Origin: an uncultured Atopobiaceae bacterium
GTDB taxonomy: Bacteria > Actinomycetota > Coriobacteriia > Coriobacteriales > Atopobiaceae
Assembly (NCBI GenBank): GCA_910579165.1
Contig: CAJTTF010000004.1
Span: 70,075 to 134,074 of the forward strand
Length of the DNA stretch: 64,000 bases
Direction: 5' to 3'
Part shown: piece by piece, positions 44,940-54,143 of the stretch
Numbering within the stretch: position 1 is the stretch's first letter
Layout: each line of letters begins with the position of its first letter
Translations under genes and position numbers: made by a program
The notes under the pieces: model-generated
The model's input: only the letters and a program-made list of their open reading frames with translations
The model's database searches: none
Told to the model about the DNA's origin: nothing

Positions 44940-45935
44940 TTACGAGAGTGAATCTACGAGAGTAGAAAGGCGAATAAAAACATCCGTTGTGAGCTTCTCG
45001 GCACGAACGCTGGGATCAAGATCCAGGCGTTCCATAGCTTGCAGAGCCTTTTCCTTATCATAACCAGAGGCGCACAAAGCGTTAATCATTTTTTTCCTGC
45101 GCTGAGAAAACGCACCCTCTACAAACTGTGCTACGTGCCATCGCTCCTCTGGTGTAAGCGATTGCGCAAGCTCAGAAGCTGGTCTTGCTGCAAGATGCAC
45201 GACGGCAGAATCCACATGGGGAGGAGGCAAGAAATTGTTGCGTGAGACAAAAAACGAATCGATCGCGCTTGCCCAGAGGCTTAGCTTAACGGTGTAAGCA
45301 CCGTAAATTTTGCTTCCCGGAGCAGCGCGCATACGGTCAGCAACTTCCTTCTGCACCATGATGGTTGCGGATGAAAGTGTGGGCACGCGTTGGAAAATTT
45401 CCAGCACAACACTCGCTGCTATTTGATAAGGCAAATTGGCGACGAGCTTGGTGATGGGAGCGCCGCTTCCTTCTGCGAGATGCGCAAGCTGAGCATAATC
45501 CGTGGTAAGGGCATCCTCCGTGCGGAGAGTAAACTTTTCCAAATTTTTAGAAAGGGCCTCTCTGGAGTGGAGGGTGCCCCTCTCGATATCTTTGGTAGGA
45601 GCGTCGCTGGCGTAAAGGGTGTTCTGCTCTACCTCTTGTGTCTCTTGGAATAGCGCTTTGTGAACATTTTGCCCAAGCGCTGGCAAGAGGGAAACGTCAC
45701 GCTCAATTGCGATGAGATGTTGTACGTGCGGCAGCAGTGCCACCGTCAATGTGCCTATTCCAGGGCCAATTTCCAGCACGGTGTCTTGAGGGCTCAGCTG
45801 GGCCACATCAAGAATATGCTGAATGGTCGCGTCACTAATAAGGAAATTCTGTCCCAAGGCATGCGTGAGTGAAATCCCCTCACGACGCAACACTTCCTTA
45901 GTTGCTGTAGGGTTCGCGAGAAAAGAGGCGCTCAT
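44940..45935 (-). CDS. rsmA: 16S rRNA (adenine1518/1519-N6)-dimethyltransferase, with internal triplication
   Basis: 331 residues, longer than the usual ~270-290. Seen: HALGQNFLISDATIQHIL, the SAM motif VLEIGPGIGTLT (residues 53-64), the acidic IAIERD, and the catalytic NLPYQI near 169-174. Between the ERD strand and the next SAM-pocket Glu-Asp lies an insertion made of three 15-residue repeats (103-117, 118-132, 133-147); the third (EKFTLRTEDALTTDY) looks like the native segment. RsmA methylates helix 45 of 16S rRNA. The ATG has no clear ribosome site, and the leader contains a duplicate of the gene's first bases (45952-45972). Confidence 0.93.
   Translation of the reverse strand: MSASFLANPTATKEVLRREGISLTHALGQNFLISDATIQHILDVAQLSPQDTVLEIGPGIGTLTVALLPHVQHLIAIERDVSLLPALGQNVHKALFQETQEVEQNTLYASDAPTKDIERGTLHSREALSKNLEKFTLRTEDALTTDYAQLAHLAEGSGAPITKLVANLPYQIAASVVLEIFQRVPTLSSATIMVQKEVADRMRAAPGSKIYGAYTVKLSLWASAIDSFFVSRNNFLPPPHVDSAVVHLAARPASELAQSLTPEERWHVAQFVEGAFSQRRKKMINALCASGYDKEKALQAMERLDLDPSVRAEKLTTDVFIRLSTLVDSLS
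45495..45629. repeat. In-frame 45-bp triplication inside rsmA
   Basis: Three imperfect 45-bp units encode EQNTLYASDAPTKDI, ERGTLHSREALSKNL and EKFTLRTEDALTTDY. They lengthen a loop in the methyltransferase domain. Confidence 0.85.
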
Positions 45936-45973
45936 GTTATGCTTTGGTGTATTCGCGAGAAAAGACGCCCATA

Positions 45974-47575
45974 TTACGCATTGATATCTAAGCGCGGGAA
46001 GAGCGCATCACCTTTTACCACCGGCTGTTCCAGGAGAAGGTTGCCCCATGCAACCGCCTCATCCAGGGTCTTATCGACAAGACTTTCAGTCCCTTCCTGG
46101 CCAAAACGCTGAAGTGCCTCCTGAGAGGTCTGCGGCATCACGGGAGAGAGCAGAAGCGCTGCAATGCGAATAGCCTCCAACAAATTGAGAATCACCTCTT
46201 GAAGCTGCGGCTTTGTTTCTTCGCTTTTGGCAAGCGCCCAAGGTTCCATTTCCTCAATGTAGTGGTTTGCAGCGTGGATGAGCTCAAAAACCTCCGCCAG
46301 CGCCTTGTCGTATGCAAACGTATAGAGGGCGTGGGTGTATCTATCTACGAGCCCGCAGGCGATATCCTTAAGCGGATTGGAATTATCGGGCCACCCAGCA
46401 ACGGGGCCAGGAACCTTATTCTCAAAGTATTTAGCGCTCATATTCAACGTGCGTGAAACGAGGTTGCCCCATGAATTTGCAAGGTCGGTGTTGTAAACCT
46501 GTGCCATGCGGTCCCAGCTAATAGATCCATCGGCACCAGGCTTAATGTTGCTCATGAAGAAGTATCTAAAGCCATCAACACCAATAAGGTCCACCACCGA
46601 TTGCGGCGTAATAACGTTTCCCAAGCTCTTGCTCATTTTCGTCTCGTCGCCTGTCTTGTCGTCTTTCATAAGCAAAAAGCCATGCACAAAGACCTCATCG
46701 GAAACCTCAATGTCGGCGGCCATAAGCATGGCTGGCCAGATAACGCAGTGAAAGCGCAGGATGTCTTTACCTATAAGCTGGGCGTTTGCGGGCCAGCGAT
46801 AAGCAAACTCTTCAGAATCACTTCCAAATCCGGCGGCAGTAAGGTAGTTGATAAGCGCATCAAACCATACGTACGTGATATGTTTTTCTGCAAAAGGAAG
46901 CGGAATGCCCCAATCAAACGAAGTGCGGGATACCGATAAATCCTTCAAGCCTCCCTTAACAAAACTTACGACCTCGTTGCGCCTAATCTCTGGCTCGATA
47001 AAATGCGGATTTGTTTCATAAAGCTTCAAGAGCGGTTCCTGAAAAGCGGAAAGCTTAAAGAACCAGCTCTCCTCCTGCACGCGTTCAAGAGGACGACCGC
47101 AATCCGGACAAAGGTGTGCACCCTTTTGGCCGCGCTTTTCGTCGGCATGTGCCACTTGAGTCTCGGTGAAATAGGTCTCCTCTGGCACACAATACCAGCC
47201 ATCGTACGTATCTTTGTAGAGGTAGCCACGCTCTTTGAGCACCTCCCACAACTTTTGCACCGCTTGGATGTGGCGCTCTTGAGTGGTCCGAATGAAGTCG
47301 TCGTTTGTGATGTTTAAGAGGTCAAGAAGTGTCTTAAACGCGGGAACCTGCGCGTCACACCACTCCTGTGGAGTCATATTGTGCTCAGCAGCTGCCTTGG
47401 CAACCTTCTCTCCGTGCTCATCGGTGCCGGTGAGAAACAGAACATCAAAACCCATCGCCCGGCGAAGGCGCGCTTGGACGTCGGCCATGACGGAAGTATA
47501 CGCGTGACCAAGATGTGGTTCTGCATTAACGTAGTAAATGGGGGTCGTGATGTAGTAGCTGGGTTTTGTCTTCAT
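45974..47575 (-). CDS. metG: Methionyl-tRNA synthetase, short form
   Basis: 533 residues. Class I signature HLGHAYT in YVNAEPHLGHAYTSV, a zinc-type knuckle CPDCGRPLE, the second signature KMSKSLGN, and the anticodon helix bundle (DLANSWGNLVSRTLNM). The C-terminal EMAP/tRNA-binding dimerisation domain of longer forms is absent. The two-cysteine knuckle marks the M. tuberculosis/Thermus-type MetRS1-like short form. Lies between rsmI and rsmA on one strand. AGGATAGGGCA precedes the ATG. Confidence 0.97.
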   Translation of the reverse strand: MKTKPSYYITTPIYYVNAEPHLGHAYTSVMADVQARLRRAMGFDVLFLTGTDEHGEKVAKAAAEHNMTPQEWCDAQVPAFKTLLDLLNITNDDFIRTTQERHIQAVQKLWEVLKERGYLYKDTYDGWYCVPEETYFTETQVAHADEKRGQKGAHLCPDCGRPLERVQEESWFFKLSAFQEPLLKLYETNPHFIEPEIRRNEVVSFVKGGLKDLSVSRTSFDWGIPLPFAEKHITYVWFDALINYLTAAGFGSDSEEFAYRWPANAQLIGKDILRFHCVIWPAMLMAADIEVSDEVFVHGFLLMKDDKTGDETKMSKSLGNVITPQSVVDLIGVDGFRYFFMSNIKPGADGSISWDRMAQVYNTDLANSWGNLVSRTLNMSAKYFENKVPGPVAGWPDNSNPLKDIACGLVDRYTHALYTFAYDKALAEVFELIHAANHYIEEMEPWALAKSEETKPQLQEVILNLLEAIRIAALLLSPVMPQTSQEALQRFGQEGTESLVDKTLDEAVAWGNLLLEQPVVKGDALFPRLDINA

Positions 47576-47631
47576 TGCCCTATCCTATTTCTTATAGCTG
47601 CCTCTCTTATAGGAGCATGTCGGCTTCGTTG

Positions 47632-48510
47632 TTATGGTTGTATCTTTAATAAAAGCACATATGCTTCATTGCGCGAAATACCCGTTTGTTTTGCGAGCTT
47701 CTTGGCAAGGTTGGAAATGGATTCGTCCTCTCTCAGCAGTCGCTCGGCCTCCGATTTAATCTCTTCATGCGTCCAGGTCTTAGTAGCTTCCTCGGAACTT
47801 GCAGCCTCACTCACAACGAGAACACATTCGCCCCGCACTTCCTGATTCTTATAGTGCTTGACAAGTTCAGCTGCAGGTGCGCGCACCACTTCTTCGTGAA
47901 GTTTAGTGAGCTCGCGACAAAGCGCAATCATGCGCCCAGGATAAACGTGGGCAAGGTCGCGAAGAGTCTTCGCCACACGGTGGGGCGACTCGTAAAAAAT
48001 GAGGGCACCAGGAATGGCCGCCATACTCTCAAGCACTTTAAGGCGCTCACCATCTTTGCGCGGTAAAAATCCGTAAAAGTAAAAATGGTTGCACGCAATC
48101 CCAGAAGCCGCAAGCGCTGTCACCGCAGCCGTGGGTCCAGGAATTACTTCCACGCGTACCCCCGCAAGAAGAGCCGCGTCCACCAGCTTTTGACCAGGAT
48201 CAGAGATAGCGGGCATGCCCGCGTCCGAAACAAACGCAACGTTCACTCCGCCCTCAAGCTCTTGCAAGATATGCGGTATTTTATTGGTCAGGATGTTTTC
48301 ATCAGCACGTTCCAGAGGAACGTGGATGGAAAGCGCGTTCAAAAGCTTCTTGGTAACGCGTGTATCTTCGCAGTAGATCTTTGTGACTGCCGCAAGCGTT
48401 GCGCGCGCCCGCTCGCTCACATCAGCGAGGTTTCCAATGGGTGTTGCCACCACAAATAACGTGCCTTTGCAATCAGCGTCAGCAGACGCCCTTTCCATCT
48501 GGGCACACAT
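47632..48510 (-). CDS. rsmI: 16S rRNA (cytidine1402-2'-O)-methyltransferase
   Basis: About 292 residues, tetrapyrrole-methylase fold. Seen: GTLFVVATPIGNLADVSERA, CEDTRVTKKLL, VSDAGMPAISDPGQKLV, PGPTAAVTALAASGI, FYFYGFLPRK and FYESPHRVAKTL, all RsmI hallmarks. It modifies C1402 in the ribosomal P site. GGGAG eight bases before the ATG of MCAQMER supports that start. Directly follows the GH5-like gene. Confidence 0.94.
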   Translation of the reverse strand: MCAQMERASADADCKGTLFVVATPIGNLADVSERARATLAAVTKIYCEDTRVTKKLLNALSIHVPLERADENILTNKIPHILQELEGGVNVAFVSDAGMPAISDPGQKLVDAALLAGVRVEVIPGPTAAVTALAASGIACNHFYFYGFLPRKDGERLKVLESMAAIPGALIFYESPHRVAKTLRDLAHVYPGRMIALCRELTKLHEEVVRAPAAELVKHYKNQEVRGECVLVVSEAASSEEATKTWTHEEIKSEAERLLREDESISNLAKKLAKQTGISRNEAYVLLLKIQP

Positions 48511-48528
48511 ACGAGCTTCTCCCACCTC

Positions 48529-49584
48529 TCACCAGCCCGTTTGCGAAAAGAATGAGCGTTCAAAACTGGAAAGCGCCAGACGAGCATCCCAGGCTGAAAG
48601 CTTTGTCTCCGTCTTCCATGTCTGGAAAAACCATCCCTGCGTTTTCTTGAACGAAGCTATTTGGGCAGAGGCGTAAATGCGCTCCTGCGCAACCCTCCCC
48701 TCCAGCGTAGGCGAAGTAACGCTCACGGGAAGCGCCGCAGACCACTCGCCCACGAGCACGGGTTTTTTTGAACGAAACGCTTTGTTGAGCTCTTTTTTGG
48801 ACCCGCGCACAATATGGCGAATCATGCTGGCATCACGCGTATCATTCTGATCGCCATAGTGGTACATATGCATATCTAAATAAACATTCACATAGCAATC
48901 TTGATGCATAAAGTGGCACCATGCTCCGGGCGCACCTGCCACCGAGAAAACCACGGCCACCTTCCCCGGGGATACCTTGCGAATCACCTCGTAACAGTCG
49001 TGATAGAAATTCTTGAGAATGCGGAGGGGAATACCAGGTTGCACGGAAAACCCTATCCACCGCTCAGCGATGGGTTCATCGAGCGGCTCAATCCCAAAGA
49101 AAGCATCGTGCCCCTTGTAGCGCTCGGTAAGCATCCGGATAACTTCAAGGCCAGGTGCCCTAAAAGCGCCGGTTGGTCCCAGAAGGAGCTCTTGATCCTC
49201 GCGCGCACCGTTGCCGGAAGGCGTATTAGCCATGCAGAGAAGCACTTTTAAATTGTGTGCCTTTGCCCAATCAAGGGCAGCGTCAACATAGGAAATGGAA
49301 GCTAAACGGACACCAGGACGGGGGCCATCCTTACCAAAAACGGACCAGGCGATGGGCAGTCGAACTGCGTTGAAGCCACGCGCCTCAATTGCCGCAAAGT
49401 CTTCCTCGGTGATAAAGGTATCGCGATGATGCCTAATGAGGGCTTCAAATTTTTCTGAACCAAGAGAAGAGGCAAGATTAAGCTCGTCAAACGTGCCAGT
49501 AGAAGCAAAAAGCGAAGGGGTGACCCACGGCTCCAACACGAGCCATCCTGCAAGATTTACGCCACGGAGCTTTTCTTCCAACAT
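48529..49584 (-). CDS. Glycoside hydrolase family 5-like protein (exo-beta-glucanase type)
   Basis: 351 residues, no signal peptide, so apparently cytoplasmic. The opening LRGVNLAGWLVLEPWVTPSLF and FNAVRLPIAW match GH5 exo-beta-1,3-glucanases and endoglucanases. The acid/base motif that is normally NEP reads LDEP (D169-E170), while the nucleophile strand PVLVGEWS (E280) is intact. HMYHYGDQND supplies the conserved His/Tyr. It would cleave beta-glucosides or intracellular glucans. It is read into rsmI, an unlikely partner, so the link may only be co-transcription. Confidence 0.8.
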   Translation of the reverse strand: MLEEKLRGVNLAGWLVLEPWVTPSLFASTGTFDELNLASSLGSEKFEALIRHHRDTFITEEDFAAIEARGFNAVRLPIAWSVFGKDGPRPGVRLASISYVDAALDWAKAHNLKVLLCMANTPSGNGAREDQELLLGPTGAFRAPGLEVIRMLTERYKGHDAFFGIEPLDEPIAERWIGFSVQPGIPLRILKNFYHDCYEVIRKVSPGKVAVVFSVAGAPGAWCHFMHQDCYVNVYLDMHMYHYGDQNDTRDASMIRHIVRGSKKELNKAFRSKKPVLVGEWSAALPVSVTSPTLEGRVAQERIYASAQIASFKKTQGWFFQTWKTETKLSAWDARLALSSFERSFFSQTGW

Positions 49585-49621
49585 GCCTCAACCTCAAAAC
49601 GAGCCTCAAAAGCGAGAAAAA

Positions 49622-49697
49622 TGGTGGCTAGACTTGGAATCGAACCAAGGACACGAGGCTTTTCAGGCCTCTGCTCTACCGACTGAGCTATCTAGCC
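49622..49697 (-). tRNA. tRNA-Phe (anticodon GAA)
   Basis: 76 nt with encoded CCA. Acceptor GGCTAGA/TCTAGCC with A discriminator, D-loop AGCTCAGTCGGTAGAGCA, anticodon stem GAGGC/GCCTC with loop CTGAAAA giving GAA, T-arm CTTGG/CCAAG with TTCGATT. Confidence 0.97.
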
Positions 49698-49712
49698 ACT
49701 GAACGCTATGAG

Positions 49713-49741
49713 AGTATAGCAAAGGGACGAGAGTACGCCAA
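49713..49741 (-). promoter_or_regulatory. Promoter of tRNA-Phe
   Basis: Minus strand: TTGGCG (-35), 17 bases, TATACT (-10), 15 bases before the tRNA 5' end. Confidence 0.75.
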
Positions 49742-49880
49742 GACAAAAATGGGATTTAGCCTCAAGATTCAAGCGATTTCTCAAAAATGGCGCAGGAGAG
49801 GGCAGGTTTATCTCTTATAATCGTTTTTCGACTAAAGAATAAGGATACGGTAAAGAATGCATGGAATAAAAGGAGTTTGC

Positions 49881-51437
49881 ATGCCATCCCAATCAATCAA
49901 TGATACCTTCCACAATAACAATCAAAATTCCCCTACAGCGCAAGTTACCCATGATAGTGCCCAGAAAGGTGCCGAGAAAACCGCGCACTCAAGTACTCCT
50001 ATCAAAAGGACCAAAATTGTATGCACCATGGGGCCTTCCACCGAAGATGATGACGTCATCCGCGGGCTTATCAAGGCTGGGATGAACGTTGCTCGCTTCA
50101 ATTTCTCCCACGGATCTCACGAATACCACAAGGCTGGCATGGAGCGCGTACGCCGCATTTCTGCGGAGTTGGGCGCAAACGTAGCTCTTATGCTGGATAC
50201 GAAAGGCCCTGAAATTAGAACGGGTCTTTTGGAAAACGGCAAGCCTGTGATGTTGAGCGAGGGTTCTCAAGTCGTTATCACAACCCAAGATTGCAAGGGA
50301 ACGGCTGAGAAGTTTTCACTCGATTACAAGGAGCTTCCCTCCCAAGTTAAACCGGGCTATGAAATTCTTGTTGACGATGGTCTCATTGTGCTGGAAGTTG
50401 CCTCCGTTGAAGGTGATGAAATTACCTGCACTGTTATTAGCGGCGGTGAACTTGGCGAGCACAAAGGCGTTAATGTTCCTGGCGTTGACGTTGGCCTTCC
50501 CGCCATTACTGAGCAAGACAAGAAGGACATTATTTTTGGTTGCGAAAATGGCATTGATGCTGTTGCTGCCTCATTTATTCGTGATGGCGCAGGTGTGCAA
50601 GAGATTCGCGACCTTTGCACCGCTCAAGGATGCCCCCGCGTGAGCGTCTACCCCAAAATTGAGTGTCAAAAAGCTGTAGAAAACATCGATGAGATAGTGG
50701 AAGTTGCCTCCGGCGTCATGGTGGCGCGCGGTGATTTGGGCGTTGAAGTGCCCCCCGCCAAAGTTCCTCACATCCAAAAAGAAATCATTCACAAATGTAA
50801 CGAAGCTTACAAGCCCGCCATCACCGCGACGCAAATGCTCGATTCCATGATCCGGCATCCCCGTCCAACACGTGCAGAAGCAACCGATGTTGCCAACGCC
50901 GTGCTTGATGGTTCTGACTGCGTCATGCTCTCAGGTGAGACTGCCGCTGGAAAATACCCGGTAGAGGCCGTAAAGATGATGGCGGATATCTGCATAGAGA
51001 CCGAGCACTTCCTGGAGGAGCGCTCTCGCTACTACGATCGCGGCGGCATCAGGAATATCAATGGAGCTATTGGCTTTGCCTCCGTCACCACAGCCGATCG
51101 CTGCGACGCAAGCGCCATTGTTGTTCCCACAGCGCATGGTCGCACAGCACGCATTATCGCTAACTTCCGACCCAAGCTGCCCATCTATGCCATCAGCCCA
51201 TCGGATATTACCATCCGTAAATGCTCGTTTTACTGGGGCGTTGAAGCGCTTGGATCTACAACGCAAAATTCTTTCTCGGACACTATTTATGACGCGCTTA
51301 CGGTTGCTAAAGCTGCCAATAAAGTCCAGCCTGGGGAGCTCGTCATTGTGACGGCCGGCGATCCTGCTACTTCACCTACGCAAGGCGATTTCATCACTTC
51401 TACCAACATGATGATGGTGGCGCAAATTCCTTCGTAA
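49881..51437 (+). CDS. pyk: Pyruvate kinase
   Basis: 518 residues. After a ~40-residue Ser/Asn/Gln-rich N-terminus comes TKIVCTMGPSTEDDD, then MNVARFNFSHGSHEYH, MLDTKGPEIRTG, VSVYPKIECQKAVEN, VMVARGDLGVEVP, the pyruvate-kinase signature KPAITATQMLDSMI and the ADP region DVANAVLDGSDCVMLSGETAAG. It makes ATP and pyruvate from PEP. No extra PEP-utiliser domain at the C-terminus. AAAGGAGTTTGC precedes the ATG of MPSQSIN; an ATG eight codons upstream lacks a site. A perfect TATAAT -10 at 49816-49821 lies upstream, without a good -35. Confidence 0.97.
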   Translation: MPSQSINDTFHNNNQNSPTAQVTHDSAQKGAEKTAHSSTPIKRTKIVCTMGPSTEDDDVIRGLIKAGMNVARFNFSHGSHEYHKAGMERVRRISAELGANVALMLDTKGPEIRTGLLENGKPVMLSEGSQVVITTQDCKGTAEKFSLDYKELPSQVKPGYEILVDDGLIVLEVASVEGDEITCTVISGGELGEHKGVNVPGVDVGLPAITEQDKKDIIFGCENGIDAVAASFIRDGAGVQEIRDLCTAQGCPRVSVYPKIECQKAVENIDEIVEVASGVMVARGDLGVEVPPAKVPHIQKEIIHKCNEAYKPAITATQMLDSMIRHPRPTRAEATDVANAVLDGSDCVMLSGETAAGKYPVEAVKMMADICIETEHFLEERSRYYDRGGIRNINGAIGFASVTTADRCDASAIVVPTAHGRTARIIANFRPKLPIYAISPSDITIRKCSFYWGVEALGSTTQNSFSDTIYDALTVAKAANKVQPGELVIVTAGDPATSPTQGDFITSTNMMMVAQIPS

Positions 51438-51473
51438 GAGACGCCACAGGTAGGATTAACGCAAGGTGCAGCT

Positions 51474-52400
51474 ATGATACAAAGCGACACGCCCATCTCT
51501 GAAACAGAACGTAAAGAGCTCCAGGAGCGCGCAGCACATATCAAGATAGGGTTTTTTGATATCGACGGTACGTTGCTTTCATTCAAGACGCACGAGATTC
51601 CGCCTTCAACCCTAAACGCCTTGGTTCAGCTGCACGAGCGCGGCGTCCTCCTCTATATTGCAAGTGGCAGAGCACCGTTTCAGCTACCAAAAATCATTCT
51701 CCATGGCGAAGGTGATTTCAAAGGGTTTGATGGTTTTCTTTGTAACTCGGGTCAAATTTGCATGGATATGCGCGGTGTCTTTAGAAAAGTCCCTCTCGAC
51801 CCTGACGATGTTGCAATTGCTAAAGCTAACGCCCAGAAACACGGTTTTGATCTCTCCGCTATGACTGACTCATCACTTCACGTAAATCACATGGGCCCGC
51901 GTGTAAAAAAGCTTCAAGAAGATGCCAAGGTTACCTACGATGGGGGCGATTTAGAGGCCATTGGAGACCGTCCCATTTTTCAGATGAACGCCTTCGTTGA
52001 TCCTCAAGACGAGCCCCTCATCTTGGAAGGTACCAAACACACACAGGCAGTTCGCTGGTGCGATGAATTTACCGACCTTATCCCCGCTGAAGGCGGCAAG
52101 GACGTTGGCATTAAAGCGGTCCTTGACCACTACGGCTTTACTCAGGAAGAATCCGTAGCTTTTGGCGATGGTGGCAACGATGCAACGATGCTTGCTTTTA
52201 CAGGCTTGGGGATTGCCATGGGAAACGCCGATTTCCGCGCAAAAGACGTCGCCAATATCATCACAGCTGACATTGAAGACAATGGTGTCTATAAAGCGTG
52301 CGTGGCGCTCGGTCTTATTAAAGATGAGCTCAATCTGTGCGCTGATATCATCATCACAAAGACCGAACGTGCAGGCCACAACGTATATCTCATACAATAA
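51474..52400 (+). CDS. Cof-type HAD phosphatase
   Basis: 308 residues. Motif I FFDIDGTLLSF, motif II YIASGRAPF, the lysine in GGKDVGIKAVLDHYG and motif IV FGDGGNDATMLAFTGLGIAMGNA, with a large C2-type cap in between. Such enzymes act on sugar phosphates or flavin and pyridoxal phosphates. It is preceded by a ~25-residue N-terminal extension. Lies between pyk and the pyrophosphatase gene in the same direction. Confidence 0.92.
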   Translation: MIQSDTPISETERKELQERAAHIKIGFFDIDGTLLSFKTHEIPPSTLNALVQLHERGVLLYIASGRAPFQLPKIILHGEGDFKGFDGFLCNSGQICMDMRGVFRKVPLDPDDVAIAKANAQKHGFDLSAMTDSSLHVNHMGPRVKKLQEDAKVTYDGGDLEAIGDRPIFQMNAFVDPQDEPLILEGTKHTQAVRWCDEFTDLIPAEGGKDVGIKAVLDHYGFTQEESVAFGDGGNDATMLAFTGLGIAMGNADFRAKDVANIITADIEDNGVYKACVALGLIKDELNLCADIIITKTERAGHNVYLIQ

Positions 52401-52415
52401 CGCTCGGAGACGAAT

Positions 52416-54125
52416 ATGACAGCACCAAAGACGCTTGACGAAGAACCACAAGCAACTTCAGACCAACAGCCGCGTAAGGTTAATATCATTGGCCACAAAA
52501 ATCCGGACACGGATTCTATTTGTTCAGCCATCGCCTACGCCTATCTTAAAAATGAGATTGGTCCTCGCATTTATGAGGCCCGTCGCGCAGGATCCATCAA
52601 CCGTGAGACGGCTTTTGTTCTCAACCACTTTGACGTTGAAGAGCCTGATCTCATTACCTCCGTACGGCCGCAGATCAAAGACCTCGTCTACGAGAAACAG
52701 GAGGGCATTGACGCCTCAATGTCTCTTTTGGCGGCCTGGACGTGTATACAAGAGCACAAACAAGACACGCTCTGTATTACCAAAAACCACGAGCTCAAGG
52801 GACTTGTTACCGTTAAGGACATTGCCAATGCAAACATGTCCATTTTTGAGAAGGACCAGCTCTCCAGAGCAAAGACGCCCTACAAAAACATCCTGGAGAC
52901 CCTGAAAGGCACCATGGTAGTGGGCAACGAGGATGCTTCTATTACTCAAGGAAGACTCGCGGTAGGCACAAGCGCTGACATCATGGAGGACGTCCTCTCC
53001 CCCGGCGATATCGTGCTTGTCTCGGACAAATATGAGATTCAAAATTTTGCCATAGAAGCGGGTGCGTCCTGCCTCATTATCTGCTGCGATGCCCCTGTCT
53101 CAAAAGCACTTATTGCAAACGCGAAGGCTCACAAGTGCACCATCATCTCAACCCCCTACGAAACCTACTCCGCCACGCGCATCATTTCTATGTCCGTTCC
53201 TGTTTCCTCGGTTATGCTTGGGGAAAATATCGTGTCGTTTTCAGTTAACACCACCGTTGAGGAGGCGCGCAAGATTATGAGTTCGTCTCGGCATCGCTAC
53301 TTCCCCGTAGTGAATGAAGACGGCACATTTTCTGGCGTAATGAGCTCGGCAAACCTTATCAACGTCAAGTCAAAGTCGGTCATTCTCGTTGACCACAACG
53401 AGGCTTCGCAAGCGGTGGACGGTCTTGAGCAAGCTCATATTGCCGAGATAATCGATCATCATCGCATTGGCAACATTGAAACCACGATGCCGGCATTTTT
53501 CAGAAACGAACCGGTGGGCTGCACAAGCACCGTCATCTATAAGATGTTTGAAGAAGCCCGCGTTACCATCCCTCCAAAAATCGCTGGCATCATGCTCTCC
53601 GCCATTCTTTCTGACACGCTGGCCTTTCGCTCCCCCACGTGCACCCCGCGCGATGAGGAAGCGGCACGGGCACTTGCAAAGATTGCGGGCGTTGATTGCA
53701 AGACATATGCTGACGAAATGTTTGAAGCAGGGGCAAGTGTTAAGGACCGCACGCCCGAAGAAGTTTTCAAGGGCGACTTCAAGGTCTTTAGCCGCGGCTC
53801 AGCGCGCTTTGGTATTGGACAGGGCTCCTACATGACAAAGCGGAGCCGCCTTGCTGCTGAAGAGCTCATTGGTCCTTATCTAGAAACCGCCGCGTACGAA
53901 GAAGAAGTTCCCCTTATCTTCTATCTCTTCACCGATATCAAAAGGGGCGAGAGCGACCTTCTCTATTTTGGCGAAAACGCCGAGGAGCTCATCCGCATTG
54001 GCTTTGATGTCATCCCCCAAGACGGCAAGGCCGTGCTTCCCGGGGTGGTTTCAAGAAAGAAGCAAGTGGTGCCCGCACTCATGAGTGCGCTGCAATACGT
54101 CCTGGCCGAGCACGAAGAAGCATAA
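52416..54125 (+). CDS. ppaC: Manganese-dependent inorganic pyrophosphatase with CBS and DRTGG domains
   Basis: 569 residues, the nucleotide-regulated CBS-PPase type. DHH domain motifs: IIGHKNPDTDSICSAIAYAYL and, after the insertion, DHNE and EIIDHHRIGNIET. Between them lie CBS halves (SLLAAWTCIQEHKQDTLCITKNHELKGLVTVKDIA and VNTTVEEARKIMSSSRHRYFPVVNEDGTFSGVMSS) flanking a DRTGG region. The DHHA2 end follows (KRSRLAAEELIGP). It hydrolyses pyrophosphate and is tuned by adenine nucleotides. Its stop lies three bases from the convergent fruK stop. Confidence 0.96.
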   Translation: MTAPKTLDEEPQATSDQQPRKVNIIGHKNPDTDSICSAIAYAYLKNEIGPRIYEARRAGSINRETAFVLNHFDVEEPDLITSVRPQIKDLVYEKQEGIDASMSLLAAWTCIQEHKQDTLCITKNHELKGLVTVKDIANANMSIFEKDQLSRAKTPYKNILETLKGTMVVGNEDASITQGRLAVGTSADIMEDVLSPGDIVLVSDKYEIQNFAIEAGASCLIICCDAPVSKALIANAKAHKCTIISTPYETYSATRIISMSVPVSSVMLGENIVSFSVNTTVEEARKIMSSSRHRYFPVVNEDGTFSGVMSSANLINVKSKSVILVDHNEASQAVDGLEQAHIAEIIDHHRIGNIETTMPAFFRNEPVGCTSTVIYKMFEEARVTIPPKIAGIMLSAILSDTLAFRSPTCTPRDEEAARALAKIAGVDCKTYADEMFEAGASVKDRTPEEVFKGDFKVFSRGSARFGIGQGSYMTKRSRLAAEELIGPYLETAAYEEEVPLIFYLFTDIKRGESDLLYFGENAEELIRIGFDVIPQDGKAVLPGVVSRKKQVVPALMSALQYVLAEHEEA

Positions 54126-54143
54126 GCGTTATAGAAGCTTATG
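54121..54143. terminator. Inverted repeat spanning two convergent stop codons
   Basis: CATAAGC (54121-54127) and GCTTATG (54137-54143) pair perfectly around the ppaC and fruK stops. It could be a short bidirectional terminator, but there is no T run. Confidence 0.35.
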
